Of a stretch of DNA of 64,000 nt, positions 11,637 to 22,351 are shown in pieces. A model generated the notes under the pieces. The model was given only the letters and a program-made list of their open reading frames with translations, made no database searches and was not told the DNA's origin. The position numbers were made by a program, and so were the translations under genes. The first letter of the stretch is position 1; the number at the start of each line of letters is the position of its first letter. This stretch comes from Tetracentron sinense. Taxonomy: Eukaryota; Streptophyta; Magnoliopsida; Trochodendrales; Trochodendraceae. Location: assembly GCA_015143295.1 (NCBI GenBank), contig CM026557.1, positions 26,445,760-26,509,759 of the forward strand, in the 5' to 3' direction.

Positions 11637-11756
11637 ATGTCGGCAGGTTCTGAGGGAGCTGCTGCTCCATTTGATGTTTGTGCTCTTGGTCCATGGGTGG
11701 AAGAGGAGTACGTCGAGGAGCCTTTGGAGGAACCTCCCGTAGAGGGTTATCAGTAG
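11637..11756 (+). CDS. LTR micro-ORF, 39 aa, acidic
   Basis: Opens ATG TCG GCA GGT, 12 nt after the conserved LTR stem-loop, and stops at TAG 11754. The product begins MSAGSEGAAAPFDVCALG, has the core PWVEEEYVEEP and is strongly acidic. There is no membrane segment or known domain. Copies in T4 have the same length and nearly the same sequence; T1, solo C and solo D copies share MSAG and the PWVEE core with many third-position changes. I do not recognise the protein. Translation is inferred from codon-pattern conservation only. Confidence 0.55.
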   Translation: MSAGSEGAAAPFDVCALGPWVEEEYVEEPLEEPPVEGYQ

Positions 11757-12768
11757 ATGGTGTTAGATTCTGAGTGGATTAGCTGTGGGTGAGCATGAGT
11801 GATTATATCCATGTATTTTGGCGGGCATGTCCGCACTTTCTTGTTTTGATTTCTTTGTATTAAACATGGACCATGTGTATATACTTAGAGGTTGTTAGAC
11901 TTCCGCTGTGTTTTATAGTTATGTTTCCGCTGTCATCCTCTATTGTATATGCTCTGTGGGTTTTTGCAGGTTGGTTTGTCAAGCAAGTCATGTAAGCCAT
12001 GATTAGTCGTCCAAAGTTCACTCTAACTCCTAGGGTGGGTTTTGGGTCGCGACAGCTTGATTTGGGAAAGAAAGCCCTTACAAAATACCATAGGATCGCT
12101 GCCCTAGCTTGAAAAGGGAACACCACACGAGCTTGAGGCTTGGCTCGGAGAAATCCAAGCAAAAGGGATGATTGTGGGTCTTGAAACCCTTGATTTCTTC
12201 TCTCACAATGATGCCCTAGGAAACCCTCTTCTTCTCTCTCCTTTTTCTCTTCTAAATTCCTCTAAGGATGGTGTGTGGGGACCAAATGCCCGAGCAAAGC
12301 CTTATAGGCAAGGGTTTAACGCCCAAAAGACAAAAAAGCCCTTAATGAAATTCTGTAAAAACACGAAGACCGAGCGATTGGTGGTTATGACCGATCGATC
12401 AGTTGCCTACCGAGCGATAGGTGTTCTTAACCGAGCGATCAGTCAAAAACATACTCTGGAAAATTTTCCCATACAAAAAAGTTAACCAGTCGATAGATCA
12501 ATCAATCGGTTTTGGACCGATCGATCGCTATTAATGACCGAGCGATCAGTGCTCTGCAGGTCCAAACTGTTTTGGCCATATCTTTTGACTCGTTCGTCGG
12601 ATTTTGATGATTCAACTTGCTTTGGGTTCGTACTTCAAAAATGAATATTTTTGACATTTCAGAATTTCCAATTTCTCCCTTATTTATTAATTAGACTACT
12701 TGAAAGGCCAATTGGCTACGAAAGTGCTATTCATTAAGTATGGAAAAGTCTGGGGGTGCTATAGTAAC

Positions 12769-13987
12769 ACTCTTCGGCCTTTTCCAATTCATCACTGCCT
12801 TAATCTTTACAGGATCGACTGAGATACCTTCAGCAGACACCACATGGCCAAGAAAAGACACCTTGTCTAGCCAGAACTCGCACTTACTCAACTTCGCATA
12901 AAGCCTATGCTCTCGAAGAGTCTGCAACATAAGGCGGAGATCTTTCATGTGATCATCCTATGACTGTGAGTACACAAGGATATCATCTACAAATACGATC
13001 ACACATTGATTGAGAGATGATCTAAACACCCGGTTCATCAGATCCATAAATGCTACCGACACGTTAGTCAGCCCAAAAGACATGACCAAAAACTCGTAAT
13101 AGCCGTATTGAGTCCTGAATGCTGTTTTCGGAATGTCTTCCTTCTTGATCTTCAGCTGATGATAACCAGATTGAAGGTCAATCTTTGAAAAGAACCTTCA
13201 CCTTTCAACTGATCAAACAAGTCTTCAATCCAAGGCAATGGATAACGATTCTTAATCGTGACCTTGTTCAGTTGCCTATAGTCAATGCACATACACATCG
13301 ACCCGTCCTTCTTCTTCACGAAGAGCACTGGAGCTCCCCAAGGTGAGACACTTGGTCGGATAAAACTAAGGCCCTGTAATTCTGCCAACTGGTCCTTCAA
13401 CTCCTTAAGCTCAATAGGAGCCATCCTATACGGAGCCCTCGAAATCGGCGCCGTGCCTTGAGCTAACTCAATCGCAAACTCGATTGCCCGATCAGGAGGT
13501 AAACCTGGTAAGATCTCTAGAAAAACATCCATGTACTTACACACAATGAGAATGGATGCAGAGTCTCGTACTTCTATGTTCTCGAGACTGAGAGCTGCAA
13601 AACGCGCAATGTCTCTCCTTTGAAGTCCCTTGAAATGAAATGGTTTTAACCCAGCGGGTTTAAAGTTCATCACCTTCTCGAAACACGCCACGTGCCCATG
13701 GTGACCTGAGTGCCAATCCATACCTAGGATAACGTCGAAATCCCAATCCTGAAATCCCAGAATAATCAAGTCGACTGGTAACTCGTGCTGCATGACTTGC
13801 ACAACACTGCCCAGATACACTTTATCTGTCTCAATAGACTTGCCCAATAGAGTCGAAATGGACAATTCCCGAGGTAGCTTACTCGGCTTAGACGTAAAGC
13901 CTTCGGTAAAACTAGGTGAGACGAATGAATGAGCGGATCCCTTGTCGATCAACACTCTTGCTAGACACTCATTCACTAGCAACGAAC
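12769..13987 (-). pseudogene. T2 pol remnant, proximal part: protease and RT
   Basis: Minus strand. Read leftward from 13987: [20 protein letters not shown], where other copies have Asp-Thr-Gly at the protease active site and this one has Asp-Lys-Gly. Then [50 protein letters not shown] at the start of RT, and the thumb region [12 protein letters not shown]...FLGHVV (12727-12948). A frame loss near 13190 and several stops break it. It begins after a splice-acceptor-like CAG and is interrupted at 12768 by solo LTR A; the rest lies at 6334-7917. Confidence 0.9.
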
Positions 13988-14135
13988 CTGAGAATTTTAA
14001 CTACCCAAGTTATAACTTACTATGTGCATAATACATATTAACACATGCATAACAATAAGCATCACATAGAATATATATATATACGCAACACATCATGGCA
14101 ATTATAGAACTTTAACAACATCAACTCACGCATAC
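13988..14135 (-). other. Putative gag-protease intron of T2, 148 bp
   Basis: Minus strand: CAAG|GTATGCGTGAG donor at 14135 and TTCTCAG| acceptor ending 13988. Joining across it keeps one frame (VVQG then SLLVNE) with the split codon G|GT. Unspliced, the gag frame stops at 14062, while the protease frame is closed by a TAG at 14001-14003. The two frames therefore do not overlap, and a ribosomal frameshift could not join them. The same boundary is used in T1 and T4. Confidence 0.75.
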
Positions 14136-15355
14136 CTTGCACAACATCATCAGATGCTTGTGCGTCTCTATCCGTTATGGCAAAGACCTTGCCCTGGTTA
14201 GCCTGACGAGGCTGTTGGATGGGTAGCAAGGATCTAGAGGCCTGAGATGAAGACCCCTGCAACAAAGTCTGCCTGCTTGGGGGTCGGACTCCCTGTGGTC
14301 CAGACTGTGACTGCTTTCGCGGGGTAATCCCGAATCACGTGACCCATCTCGCCACAGTGGAAGCATCCACCTGACAATCTTCGGTAATCCCCTGTCTTGT
14401 GCTGACGACCACAGATGGCGCACTCCTCAAAAGTCTATGATGCGGAGGAAGCCTGAGGCATAACCCTTGTAGCCTGTGATGCCGTAGGACACGGTGCCTG
14501 AGGCACAAAAGAAGGTCTCTGAGTCGACATCGACTGGGAGAACTGGTACGGTGCAGTCCTAGTCCTCTTCTCGGACTGTGAAGAACTACTCAATTGACCC
14601 CGAGACATGCTTTTCCTGAAGCCACTGTCTCTTCTCCTCATAAAATCTTCCGCATTCTTCTCGACGATCTTCGCCTTCCCTACTATCTCCCTCCAAGACT
14701 CCACTTGGAGAATGGACACCGAATCTCGGATGAAAGCCTTCAAACCCATCTCAAACTTCCTGACCCATAGGTCTTTAGTAGCAGCCAAGTGCGGAGCAAA
14801 CCTTTACAACTCAGACTTAGCCTCATACTCAGCTACGCTCATCGCTCCTTGCTCCAAAAGCATAAACTCCCTCGCTTTTTATTCCTGAATAAACCTGGGA
14901 AAGTACTATTCACAGAAAGTCTCTAGGAATTTCGCCCATGTCCACGGTTCACGTGCCTTAGCAACATCTCTCTGCCTTCGGGCAGCTCGCCACCAATGTT
15001 CGGCTTCACCTTCCATCACGAAGGTAGCCCATTTGACTCTTTGTTCCTCAGTGCAACGGAGAGCCCAGAAGGTCTTCTCCAACTGCATAATCCAAGACTC
15101 TGCCACCATTGGGTCCAGAGTGCCATAAAAGGTCGGAGGCCGTAGTCTCCGAAAAGCTTCAAGCCCCGCGGTGTGATGCACTGGTGTAGGCACAGAAGTA
15201 GCCGGTGGGGTAGGAGTAGGTCTAGCTACCAACAAAGCTAATGTCTCGGCTATGGAATCCATAGCATTCATGGACTACAACGGCTTCTCCTCTGTCAGAA
15301 CCTCTCCCTCGGATCTCCGAGTATGATAACCATGACCCCGAATGCCACGTCTCAT
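14136..15355 (-). pseudogene. T2 gag remnant
   Basis: Minus-strand Ty3 Gag. The likely start is the ATG at 15355 (MRRGIRG, as in T3). Visible parts: the TPTPPATSVPTP linker, FRRLRPPTFYGTLDPMVAESW and EHWWRAARRQRD (14906-15271), the central MAATKDLWVRKFEMGLKAFIRD region (14435-14788), and the zinc-knuckle region (about 14290-14420, frame-shifted). It ends DDVVQG at the intron donor. Stops occur upstream of 15271 and near 14890. Nucleocapsid function is known for the family; this copy is dead. Confidence 0.88.
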
Positions 15356-15794
15356 GATATCAAATCCTGAGATTAATTGGCAAAACATGAGTCTAACTTG
15401 GATACCAAACCTCACACATCATATATAGTAATTCAATAACATGAAATGCTATTACGCATATAGTATACATCAAAGTATACACATAAGAACACAATCACAA
15501 CTTAGAGTTTTCTAGCATAGCTAAGACACTTGTATTGGGCCTCTACCCTTTCCTTTTTGTAATAAGACTAGGGACATAGTCTAACTAGAAGACCAACCTA
15601 AGGATTCACTTCATACCGATTATGTCGTGGTAACAAGCCTAAGACAACCAAGTCCATCTGAGTTCTAAGTTTAACTCAGAGAACTTACTTCCGCTTAGTC
15701 CAGAGGAAACCGATCCCTAGAGTAGAACAACTCTAGTTCCAACTTAAAAGACACTCGCCTATGTGACCTAATGCCTTAGCTCTGATACCAAGTC
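15356..15794 (-). other. T2 leader and tRNA-iMet primer binding site
   Basis: Untranslated leader between gag and the 5' LTR. At 15779-15790 the minus strand reads TGGTATCAGAGC, an exact match to the usual plant initiator-Met primer site, four bases from the LTR edge at 15795. No ORF of note. Confidence 0.85.
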
Positions 15795-16518
15795 TGTTGC
15801 GACCCAAAATACCCCCTAGGAGTTAGGGATACTTTGACTCGTGACCGCCATATCATACCTCTGATATGATACATAAGGCACACATGGAAAACCTATCAGA
15901 GTACCTGAACATACATAGCGGAAACGATATACAATACACAGTGGAATTTAAAATACACTAAACATAGTGGAAGTAAAGCAAATACTCCTATAATTTGGTC
16001 CAAGCAGGAACCAACCAAATATACATGTGAGAATCCAAAAGGTGGAGTGGACAAGTCCCACTCTCACATAACAAAACCTAGCGTATCTTCCTAGAGCGAT
16101 CAATAGAAATCGAAGTCTCGACACCTATCTACTGAACCATCGTCCTGGTAGTGGTCCATGGAAGGCTCTGGGTCGAAGTACTCTTCCTCTACCCATGGTT
16201 CCATGCCACATAGATCAAATGGAGCCCGAGCACCTGCCGATGATAACAAATATCGGTTGAGTGTGGAATACTCAGCGTATACAAACAAATAACAATAAAG
16301 CAATATAGCATAGAGCATACGAAGCATGGAGACTGAAATCCTTAAAGCGTATCAAACGTTGAAACCATGTATAGCATATGTGATGAAATACGAAATCCGA
16401 AACCAAAACCATAACCGTGTGAGTCATGCGATAATCATAGCCTTGTGAGTTCTTGTGAGTTCATGGAGTTACTTAGAGTCAATTATGATCCATAGAGACA
16501 TAGAGCTTAGAGAAAAAC
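15795..16518 (-). mobile_element. T2 5' LTR, truncated by T3
   Basis: Starts TGTTGCGACCC and follows the left T2 LTR closely for about 720 bp, with the same gene-free composition and the micro-ORF. It is cut at 16518 by the plus-oriented T3 LTR. The remainder of this LTR is not found and was probably lost in the deletion that ends at 20650. Confidence 0.88.
16100..16327 (-). CDS. LTR micro-ORF in T2 5' LTR, extended open frame (75 aa)
   Basis: The conserved part reads SSAGARAPFDLCGMEPWVEEEY then FDPEPSMDHYQDDGS and ends DFDFY with TGA at 16100. The frame stays open about 29 codons further upstream because the usual ATG (ATGTCGG) is replaced, so the apparent 75-aa length is probably accidental. 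Its core matches copies in T1, T3, T4 and solo LTRs B-D. Confidence 0.4.
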   Translation of the reverse strand: MLRMLYAILLYCYLFVYAEYSTLNRYLLSSAGARAPFDLCGMEPWVEEEYFDPEPSMDHYQDDGSVDRCRDFDFY

Positions 16519-17144
16519 TGTAGAATCCCGAAACTTGGGATCACTGTAGAGTGAATAGTACTGTGATTAGTGTCTATGAACGGTGTATGTAAATGCCAAG
16601 TTTTCCATGTGACCTTGGTGTTTGTTTGAATGGAAATGAGGTGTCTCATTTTAAAATGATTGCTATGGTGTTATTTTGGTAGATGCAGCATAAGGTATGA
16701 TGTATGTGGGTTTGTGAACCAAAACAAGAGTATAAAATACTCTAAGTGTCAAAGAGGGTGGATTTCTTACCATTCCCTCAACTTGTGGGATCTATAGTTT
16801 CGTCGTATCTCATCAAAATAAAGTGATTATTGAACCATTGGAAAGGTATTCAATCCCTCTTTAAACTTCATGTTTATCACTTTTCCAGATTATGATTAGA
16901 AGTTAAGTCAAATGTGGGATTTCCGAATGGTGGTCTGCTGTCAGTTCAGCAGTCATGTTGGACCAGTCCACTTGTGGGCCTATTTGGACCACTCAAATCT
17001 TAGAATTGGGATTTGTGCAAGACATGAAAGTTGTTTGCCTTTCAAATAAAAATCCAACGCAAGTTGAATCGTCAAAATCGAAGCATTGATTCAAAAGTTA
17101 TGGCCAAAATACTGAAGTGTGTTCTGCAGCACCACTCAATACTG

Positions 17145-17288
17145 AGAGCTCGGTCCACTACTGGTAGATCGGTCAAAACCACCGATCGATCGGTCCACTA
17201 CCGGTAGATCGGTCATCTATCGGTCCTATATTGATTTTCTTCATTAAGGGTTTTTAAGTCTTTAACCACCACCCCTTTGCCTATAAAA
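17145..17288 (+). promoter_or_regulatory. Core promoter of T3 LTR
   Basis: ACCGATCGATCGGT and related GGTAGATCGGTC motifs (17145-17228), then CCTATAAAAGG with TATAAAA at 17282-17288. This is the cleanest TATA box among the Ty3 LTRs here, so transcription should begin near 17312. The following 200 bp to the donor-like site contain no ATG. Confidence 0.65.
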
Positions 17289-17492
17289 GGCCTAGCTCGT
17301 GCCTTAGGGTTTTAGAAACCCTTAGAGCATAATTTTTAGAGAGATTTGAGAGGAGAAGAAGGGGGAAAGTTAGGGTTTGCTCAAGCTTGAAGAAGAAGAT
17401 CAAATCTTCCCTTCTTTGGTATTTTTCAACAAAGAACTCAAGGTTCTCACTTGTTCAAAGCCTTTGGAATCAAATTCATTGATTTCACCAAG

Positions 17493-18604
17493 GTAGAACA
17501 CTCTACTAACTTGCCTTGCTATATTTCATTGATGTGTACTTTGTTTTCTATGGTTTAAACAAAGGGTTTTTTGATGAAAGTTAGGATGTTTTGGCCATAT
17601 TTGTAATTCCTATATTTTAAGCAAGATACAAAGCATGATTTGGATAAGATAAATTGTAGATACACTCTACTACTTACCGTGTATTATTCCTCTTAAGAAA
17701 AACCATGATTGAAGTATGTTCTTGGGTTGATTGGATGTTGAGTTTATACTTGGATGTAAACTAGTATTATTATGCACTCTATGTGTTTGGTTAAATGCCT
17801 CTAAGGGATCATATGTTTAAATATACTCCTAATTTGCTATGAGATGTAAGTTATCACTAGTATTGAGTTCTATGAATATGATGTTATGTCTAGAAGGTTC
17901 CTAAATCCACATGATGCTCACACGGACTATATGCACTCTATGTTCACAAATATTGCATGATTAGATGATTTCTCACAAGAAAAGTGTTCTATCAAGTTCA
18001 TAAGTTAAGATTGTGGCTCAAAAGGGTTTTTGTTCTAAGTTAAGGTTTCCAAGTATGGTTTTGCTAAAAGAGGTTTTTCTCAAAAGTGGATTCGCTCAAA
18101 GAATGATTTTCGGGATTCAAGGGCTTAGGCCTGGCTTGTAAAGTATCGCTTTGATTTCGACTCAAGGGAGTTTACCTCCTGGCTTGTAAAGTATCGCTTT
18201 GATTTTCGTACTCAAGGGAGTTTACCTCCTTGCTTGTAAAGTATCGCTTTGTTTTGAACTCAAGTGTGTTCTTAAGGGACCGCCTTGCTTGTAAAGTATC
18301 GTTTTAGTTTTGAACTCAAGGGAGTCTATCTCCTAGCTTGTAAAGTGTCGCTTTGTTATCAGTCTTATGGATCACTCTAAGTATTGAAATTGTTATGGTT
18401 TAAAGAATATGGTTAGTGAAATGATCAATGATATGTACCTTGTAAAGAAATGCTCACATGATATATATTTTATGAACTGCTCTAAGTCATATGCTTGTTA
18501 CGCTTCGCTTTTGTCTGTTTTACTCTGATAAATGCCCAGGCTATTGTTGATAATTATGGTAATGCTATTTAGTAGTTTGTATACACTGAGTATTCCACGT
18601 TCAG
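17493..18604 (+). other. Putative leader intron in T3 LTR
   Basis: Donor CCAAG|GTAGAACAC at 17493; acceptor CACGTTCAG| at 18604, or CTTCGGTAG| at 18625. It lies at the same LTR position as in solo LTRs B-D and T4. It contains the hairpin array and all upstream ATGs. Not demonstrated. Confidence 0.4.
18118..18345 (+). repeat. Tandem hairpin array in T3 LTR
   Basis: Four to five units of about 50-60 bp. The best-kept have CAAGGGAG-TTTAC-CTCC...CTTG followed by TAAAGTATCGCTTTG. The inner stem GGAG/CTCC persists where the loop changes to TCTAT. Confidence 0.65.
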
Positions 18605-18630
18605 CCAAATTGTTGACTTCGGTAGGTACT

Positions 18631-18750
18631 ATGGATGCACACGCTCTTGAGCCCTGGATAGAGAAGGAGTACTACGAGTCGAAGCCTGCCATGGATCATC
18701 ACTAGGATGATGGAGCTCTAGATAGGAGGCCCTATCTAGACTATTATTGA
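18631..18750 (+). pseudogene. LTR micro-ORF in T3, one internal stop
   Basis: Frame reads VGTMDAHALEPWIEKEYYES, then MDHH and a TAG at 18703, then continues in frame to PYLDYY and TGA at 18748. The TAG stands where T2 has a Gln codon. ATGTCGGCAGGT is altered to ACTTCGGTAGGT, leaving an in-frame ATG at 18631. The C-terminal PYLDY matches T1 and solo D. Confidence 0.45.
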
Positions 18751-19012
18751 GGGATGTGAGGAAGAGGGTTGTGTATTTTGAAAGTGGGGAATGTCCACTT
18801 TAGACTTTACATTTTGTATAAACTGTTGGTTTAGACTTAGAATACAAATTGCAGGTTTATGTATAAAGAAATTTTTAGTTCCACTTTTAGTATGCCTTGT
18901 ATGCTCTTGCAGGTTGATATGTTTGCCTTATGTGTCATGACTGGATGGTGTGACATGGCGGTCATGTGCCTAAAGTATCCCTAACTCCTAGGGGGTATTC
19001 TGGGTCATGACA

Positions 19013-19535
19013 GACTTGGTATAAGAGCTTAGGCATTAGACCATAGGGACTGAAGGTTGTTCTTTGAGGTAACTTAGAACTCTGATGAATTCTACCTTAT
19101 AGGTTGATACTAAGACAAGATTGGTATCAATACTTAGGGATTTGAACCCCTAGGGATTAGGATGTTCTTCGAGGTAAACATATCTCCTTGAAGTTGAGTT
19201 TGTTCTCGTTGTAGGTTAAGATAGCAACATAGTGGGTATCAAGCTAAGGGAATTTGATTTCCTTGGGCTAGTTTGTCTTCTAAACAGAGTGGAAATTGGG
19301 GATTGTATTCCAAGTGTAGACTAATATTTAGTCTTGGTCTTAAGTTGGTTAATGTCTTAACCAGATATGAGAACTTAGCATCGCTAGGAAACCAAATTGT
19401 ATGATTATACTATATGTGTATACCTTGATGTATACTATGAGCTTAGATAGGCAAGATATGCTTGTTGAATAGTTATGTTCAAAGAGATTGATTTCCGTTA
19501 GACTCACGCTTTGCTATTGTCCTCAGTAATTGATC
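19013..19535 (+). other. T3 primer binding site and leader
   Basis: TGGTATAAGAGC at 19017-19028, four bases after the LTR, is the iMet primer site with one change. The rest is untranslated leader without a significant ORF. Confidence 0.8.
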
Positions 19536-20650
19536 ATGAGGCGTGGCATTCGAGGTAGAAGGAATCATACCCGAGGAAATGGAAGAGATGTCCCTACGGG
19601 TGATGAGCAGCCCGACTTGACTCAGATCCTCGGAGCTATAGTAGCGGCTATGACGAGGCTTGCAGACAGGGTTGATACTCCTACTGCTGCACCTGCACCT
19701 CCTCCTGTGCCTCACACAACAGGACTCGAGGCGTTCCGGAGACTGAAGCCTCCTACCTTTTATGGGAGTACTGACCCCATGGTCGCATAGGCTTGGGTTA
19801 TCAGTTCGAGAAGATCTTCCTAGTTCTTCACTGCACAGACGAGCAGAGGGTTGAGTTGGCTTCCTTCGTGATGGAAGGTGAAGTCGAGCATTGGTGGAGA
19901 GCTGCCCAAAGGCAGAGGGATGCTGCTAAGGCAGGGTTACCATGGACATGGGGAGAGTTTTTAGATGCTTTTCACGAGCAGTATTTCCCCAGGTTCATGA
20001 AGGAGCAGAAGGAGAGGGAGTTCATGTTCTTGGAACAGGGAGAGATGAGCGTGGTCGAGTACGAGGCCAAGTTCGTTGGACTAGCGAGATTTGCTCCGCA
20101 TATGATTGCATCAGAGAGCATGCGAGTCCGAAAGTTTGAGGGTGGATTGAGGTCCTTTATACGGGATCGGGTTTCCATATTTTAGGTAGACACCTGGAAG
20201 GAGATTGTGGGCAAGGCAAAGATTGTCGAGAGAAATTCTGAGGAGTTTCTCATGAGGAGCAACAGTGGCCTAGAGAGAGGCATGGTTAGAGGCCATCTCA
20301 GTGGACCAGTGCCACCAGAGAGAAGGGTTAGGTCTGTCCCGTACTAGACTGCTCCTTACCAGACCTCCTGGCCTACACTGACACAGGGTCTGCAGTTTGT
20401 ATCACAGATTCCTCACCCTACAGCCACTCAGACCACAAGGAGTGTACCGGCCATGTCTTCGACATCTACGTTTGATACTTGCGCTCATTGTGGGAAGAGT
20501 CACAAGACTGGGGAGTGTTGGAGACTTACTGGTGGGTGCTTTCATTGCGGTGATCGTAGCCACGCTATCGATTATCCGCGCCGACAGTCACGGATACAAT
20601 CTCAGGAGAACAAGCCCCAAGTTCTACAGGCCACGCAACATCCAGAGTAA
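19536..20650 (+). pseudogene. T3 gag remnant
   Basis: Ty3 Gag starting MRRGIRGRRNHTRG at 19536 (an upstream in-frame TTG is not used in relatives). Contains FRRLKPPTFYGSTDPMVA, EHWWRAAQRQRD, MSVVEYEAKFVGLARFAPHM, then CAHCGKSHKTGEC and CFHCGDRSHAIDYP. In the last of these the final Cys of the zinc knuckle is Tyr. Breaks: TAG near 19788 with a frame change, TAG near 20183, a later TAG near 20346. It ends abruptly at about 20650, where minus-strand T1 protease begins; pol and the 3' LTR are gone. Confidence 0.9.
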
Positions 20651-20654
20651 ACTT

Positions 20655-21171
20655 TATAGCGAACTCGCTCTCTCTATTAGGAGGCAATCTGGGAAGTTCC
20701 TCCAAAAACACATCCAAAAACTCACTCACCACCGGAATGGATAAGGAGTTGGTGCCTCTGGGTGTGCTAAGCTCAAAGCTGCGAGGCGAGCAACATCCCT
20801 TTCTCTCAATCTTCTAATGTAAAATGGCTTAACTCTTTTCGGCCTGAAATTCACCATCTTTTCAAAGCATGCAACATGGCCGTGGTGAGTCGATAACCAA
20901 TCCATTCCAAGGATAACATCGAAGGCCAAGTCTTGAAAATCTAGAATGATCAGGTTGGCTAATAACTCATTCTGTCCCACTTGAACCACACTATCTTTGT
21001 ACATCTGGTTCGTGTCAATTGATTTGCTAAGCGGATTTGAAATGGTTAACTCTTGCTCCAATGGACTAGGTTCGGACGCAAAACCCTTCGCAAAACTAGG
21101 TGAGACAAAGGAGTGAGTGGATCCCGTGTCGATCAACACTAGGGCTAGGCACTCGTTCACTAATAAGGCGC
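20655..21171 (-). pseudogene. T1 protease region (second part of T1 pol)
   Basis: Minus strand from the acceptor CACAG| at 21172: [26 protein letters not shown], with the Asp-Thr-Gly active site intact, then [14 protein letters not shown], and on to ESEFAI near 20660. It stops a few codons short of the place where the left T1 fragment ends at 4076, which is the main reason to treat both as one element. The frame breaks near 20730. Confidence 0.82.
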
Positions 21172-21306
21172 CTGTGCGATTAAACACTAATATCAATAGA
21201 TTTCAAGCAAGAACACGTATCATTCATAGGTAACCCTCAATATAAATAACAACATATCACATAATAGTAATCATTCACAACTTAAAACTCTAACATTCTT
21301 GCGTAC
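21172..21306 (-). other. Putative gag-protease intron of T1, 135 bp
   Basis: Donor CAAG|GTACGCAAG at 21306 and acceptor CGCACAG| at 21172 (minus strand). Removal joins VQG to ALLVNE with split codon G|GC. The length is a multiple of three, but an in-frame TAG five codons into the intron would end translation if it were retained. Same position as in T2 and T4. Confidence 0.75.
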
Positions 21307-22043
21307 CTTGCACGATATCATCCGATGCACGTGCATCCCGCTCAGACAGGGCAAAGACTCGGCCCTGAGTTGCTTGATCAGGTGTCCATGTAGACTATGT
21401 GGGCCCCTGAGACTGAGCCGGCAAATGACGATGGGGACAATCTCAAATTATGTAGCCTTGGTCGCTACAATGAAAACAGCTTCCCGTAACTTTTCGGCAT
21501 TCCCCTGCTGGATGCCTCCTTCCACAAAGGGTGCAGATATCATAAGAATAGGTGGACGGTGCATATCCTATAGTTTGAGTTACTGTGGGGCGTCAGGCCT
21601 GAGTGAGAGTCGGGCGAAAAGCTGGTGGAGCAAAAGGGCCAAGAGACTAAGGTGCAGAGTACATCCTCTATGACTGCGCTAGCCCTGTGGATTGGTATGG
21701 AGCAAACCTAGCTCTCTTCTCTGCTAAGCCACTAGATTGGCCCTTCTCCATTCCTCTTATCTTGAGGAATTCCTTAGAATTCAACTCTGCGAAAAGTGCC
21801 CTATCTACTACCTCGGCATATGTCTCATGCCGGAACATCGAAACTCGATCCTTGAGGTAGGCCTTTAAACCTCTCTCGAATTTCTGGGCCTTCATCGCCT
21901 CGGTAGCTATCATATGCAGAGCAAACCTGGATAGCTCCGAAAATTTGGCTTCATAAGCCGCTATTGAGTTGTTCATCACCCGATGGAGCATCACCTCAAT
22001 TGCCTCTCGTATTGTATCCGCGACCCCGTGCACCACGCCTCAT
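21307..22043 (-). pseudogene. T1 gag, internally deleted
   Basis: Minus-strand Gag. The start is likely at 22043 (MRRG). After a short N-terminus it jumps to [24 protein letters not shown], so roughly 150 residues of the N-terminal capsid region (the PPTFYGS, EHWW parts) are missing compared with T4. Then EAMKAQKFERGLKAYLKDR, a diverged zinc-knuckle region (about 21430-21540), and DDIVQG at the intron donor. Contains frame changes near 21670 and 21540. Confidence 0.82.
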
Positions 22044-22351
22044 GATTACTCCTGAGGACGACAGTACAACATGAGTCTAACTTGGATACACATTTAGTGA
22101 CAATTTCACAATTCACTCAAAGCATATTCACAAAGCACACATGGTATACATAGCAATGACATAACATACAATCCGTGCTCCTAGCGTAGGACTCTAAGTT
22201 CGGTTGAGCCTCAACCGGTTTTGACTAAGACTAACTTGTTAGTCCATACTTGGAATACAACTCTTTAAGGTAACTCATATGCCTTGTTCAAACATGGTAT
22301 CAGTTCTAAGTGACCCTAAGGACTCTAATGCCTAAGCTTTGATACCACTTC
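22044..22351 (-). other. T1 leader and primer binding site
   Basis: The minus strand reads TGGTATCAAAGC at 22336-22347, an iMet primer site with one change (also seen in T4), four bases from the LTR. The remaining 290 bp is untranslated leader. Confidence 0.8.

Larger units (their letters stand above)
9814..12054 (+). mobile_element. Solo LTR B (T4-family Ty3)
   Basis: Plus-oriented LTR from TGTAGAGCCCCGG to GGGTCGCGACA, flanked by GCTTG at 9809-9813 and 12055-12059. It matches the T4 LTRs in opposite orientation. Order: palindromic CGATCGATCG array (about 10020-10215), an ATG-free leader segment, AAG|GTCGGTAC donor-like site (GT at 10528), hairpin array, the GCTGAGTATTCCATGCTCAG stem-loop ending at 11625, then the micro-ORF. 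It formed by LTR-LTR recombination that removed the internal region. Confidence 0.95.
7918..12763 (-). mobile_element. Solo LTR A (Ty3), interrupted by solo LTR B
   Basis: Starts TGTAACACCCC at 7918 and ends GGTGCTATA at 12763 (terminal CA mutated to TA). The flanking duplication is GTAAC at 7913-7917 and 12764-12768. No internal region exists: the T2 RT reading resumes directly after it. Without the nested LTR it is about 2.6 kb. A (CT)n run lies near 8171-8182. It carries a hairpin array (8619-8917), a donor-like AAG|GTTAGTAC at 9728-9727, CGATCGATC palindromes (about 12370-12555) and a degenerate micro-ORF start (ATGTTGGTAGGT, minus, near 8308). Confidence 0.92.
16519..19012 (+). mobile_element. 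T3 5' LTR (plus strand, T2 family)
   Basis: 2,494 bp from TGTAGAATCCCG to GGGTCATGACA, followed by a primer site. In reverse it resembles the T2 LTR. Order: palindromic array (about 17145-17228), TATAAAA (17282-17288), an ATG-free leader, AAG|GTAGAA donor-like site (GT at 17493), hairpin array, the conserved stem-loop ending TTCAG at 18604, micro-ORF. It interrupts the T2 5' LTR after AAAAC; its own right end is missing. Confidence 0.92.

Noticed and set aside
15779-15790. tRNA gene suggested by initiator-Met-like sequence
   Set aside because: Only the 12-nt primer-complementary stretch is present, next to an LTR; there is no cloverleaf.
1208-22043. Treating the left pol (1312-4076) and the right gag-protease (20655-22043) as two different elements
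   Set aside because: Their breakpoints are complementary to within a few codons and both are bounded by the T2/T3 insertion, so one split element is simpler.
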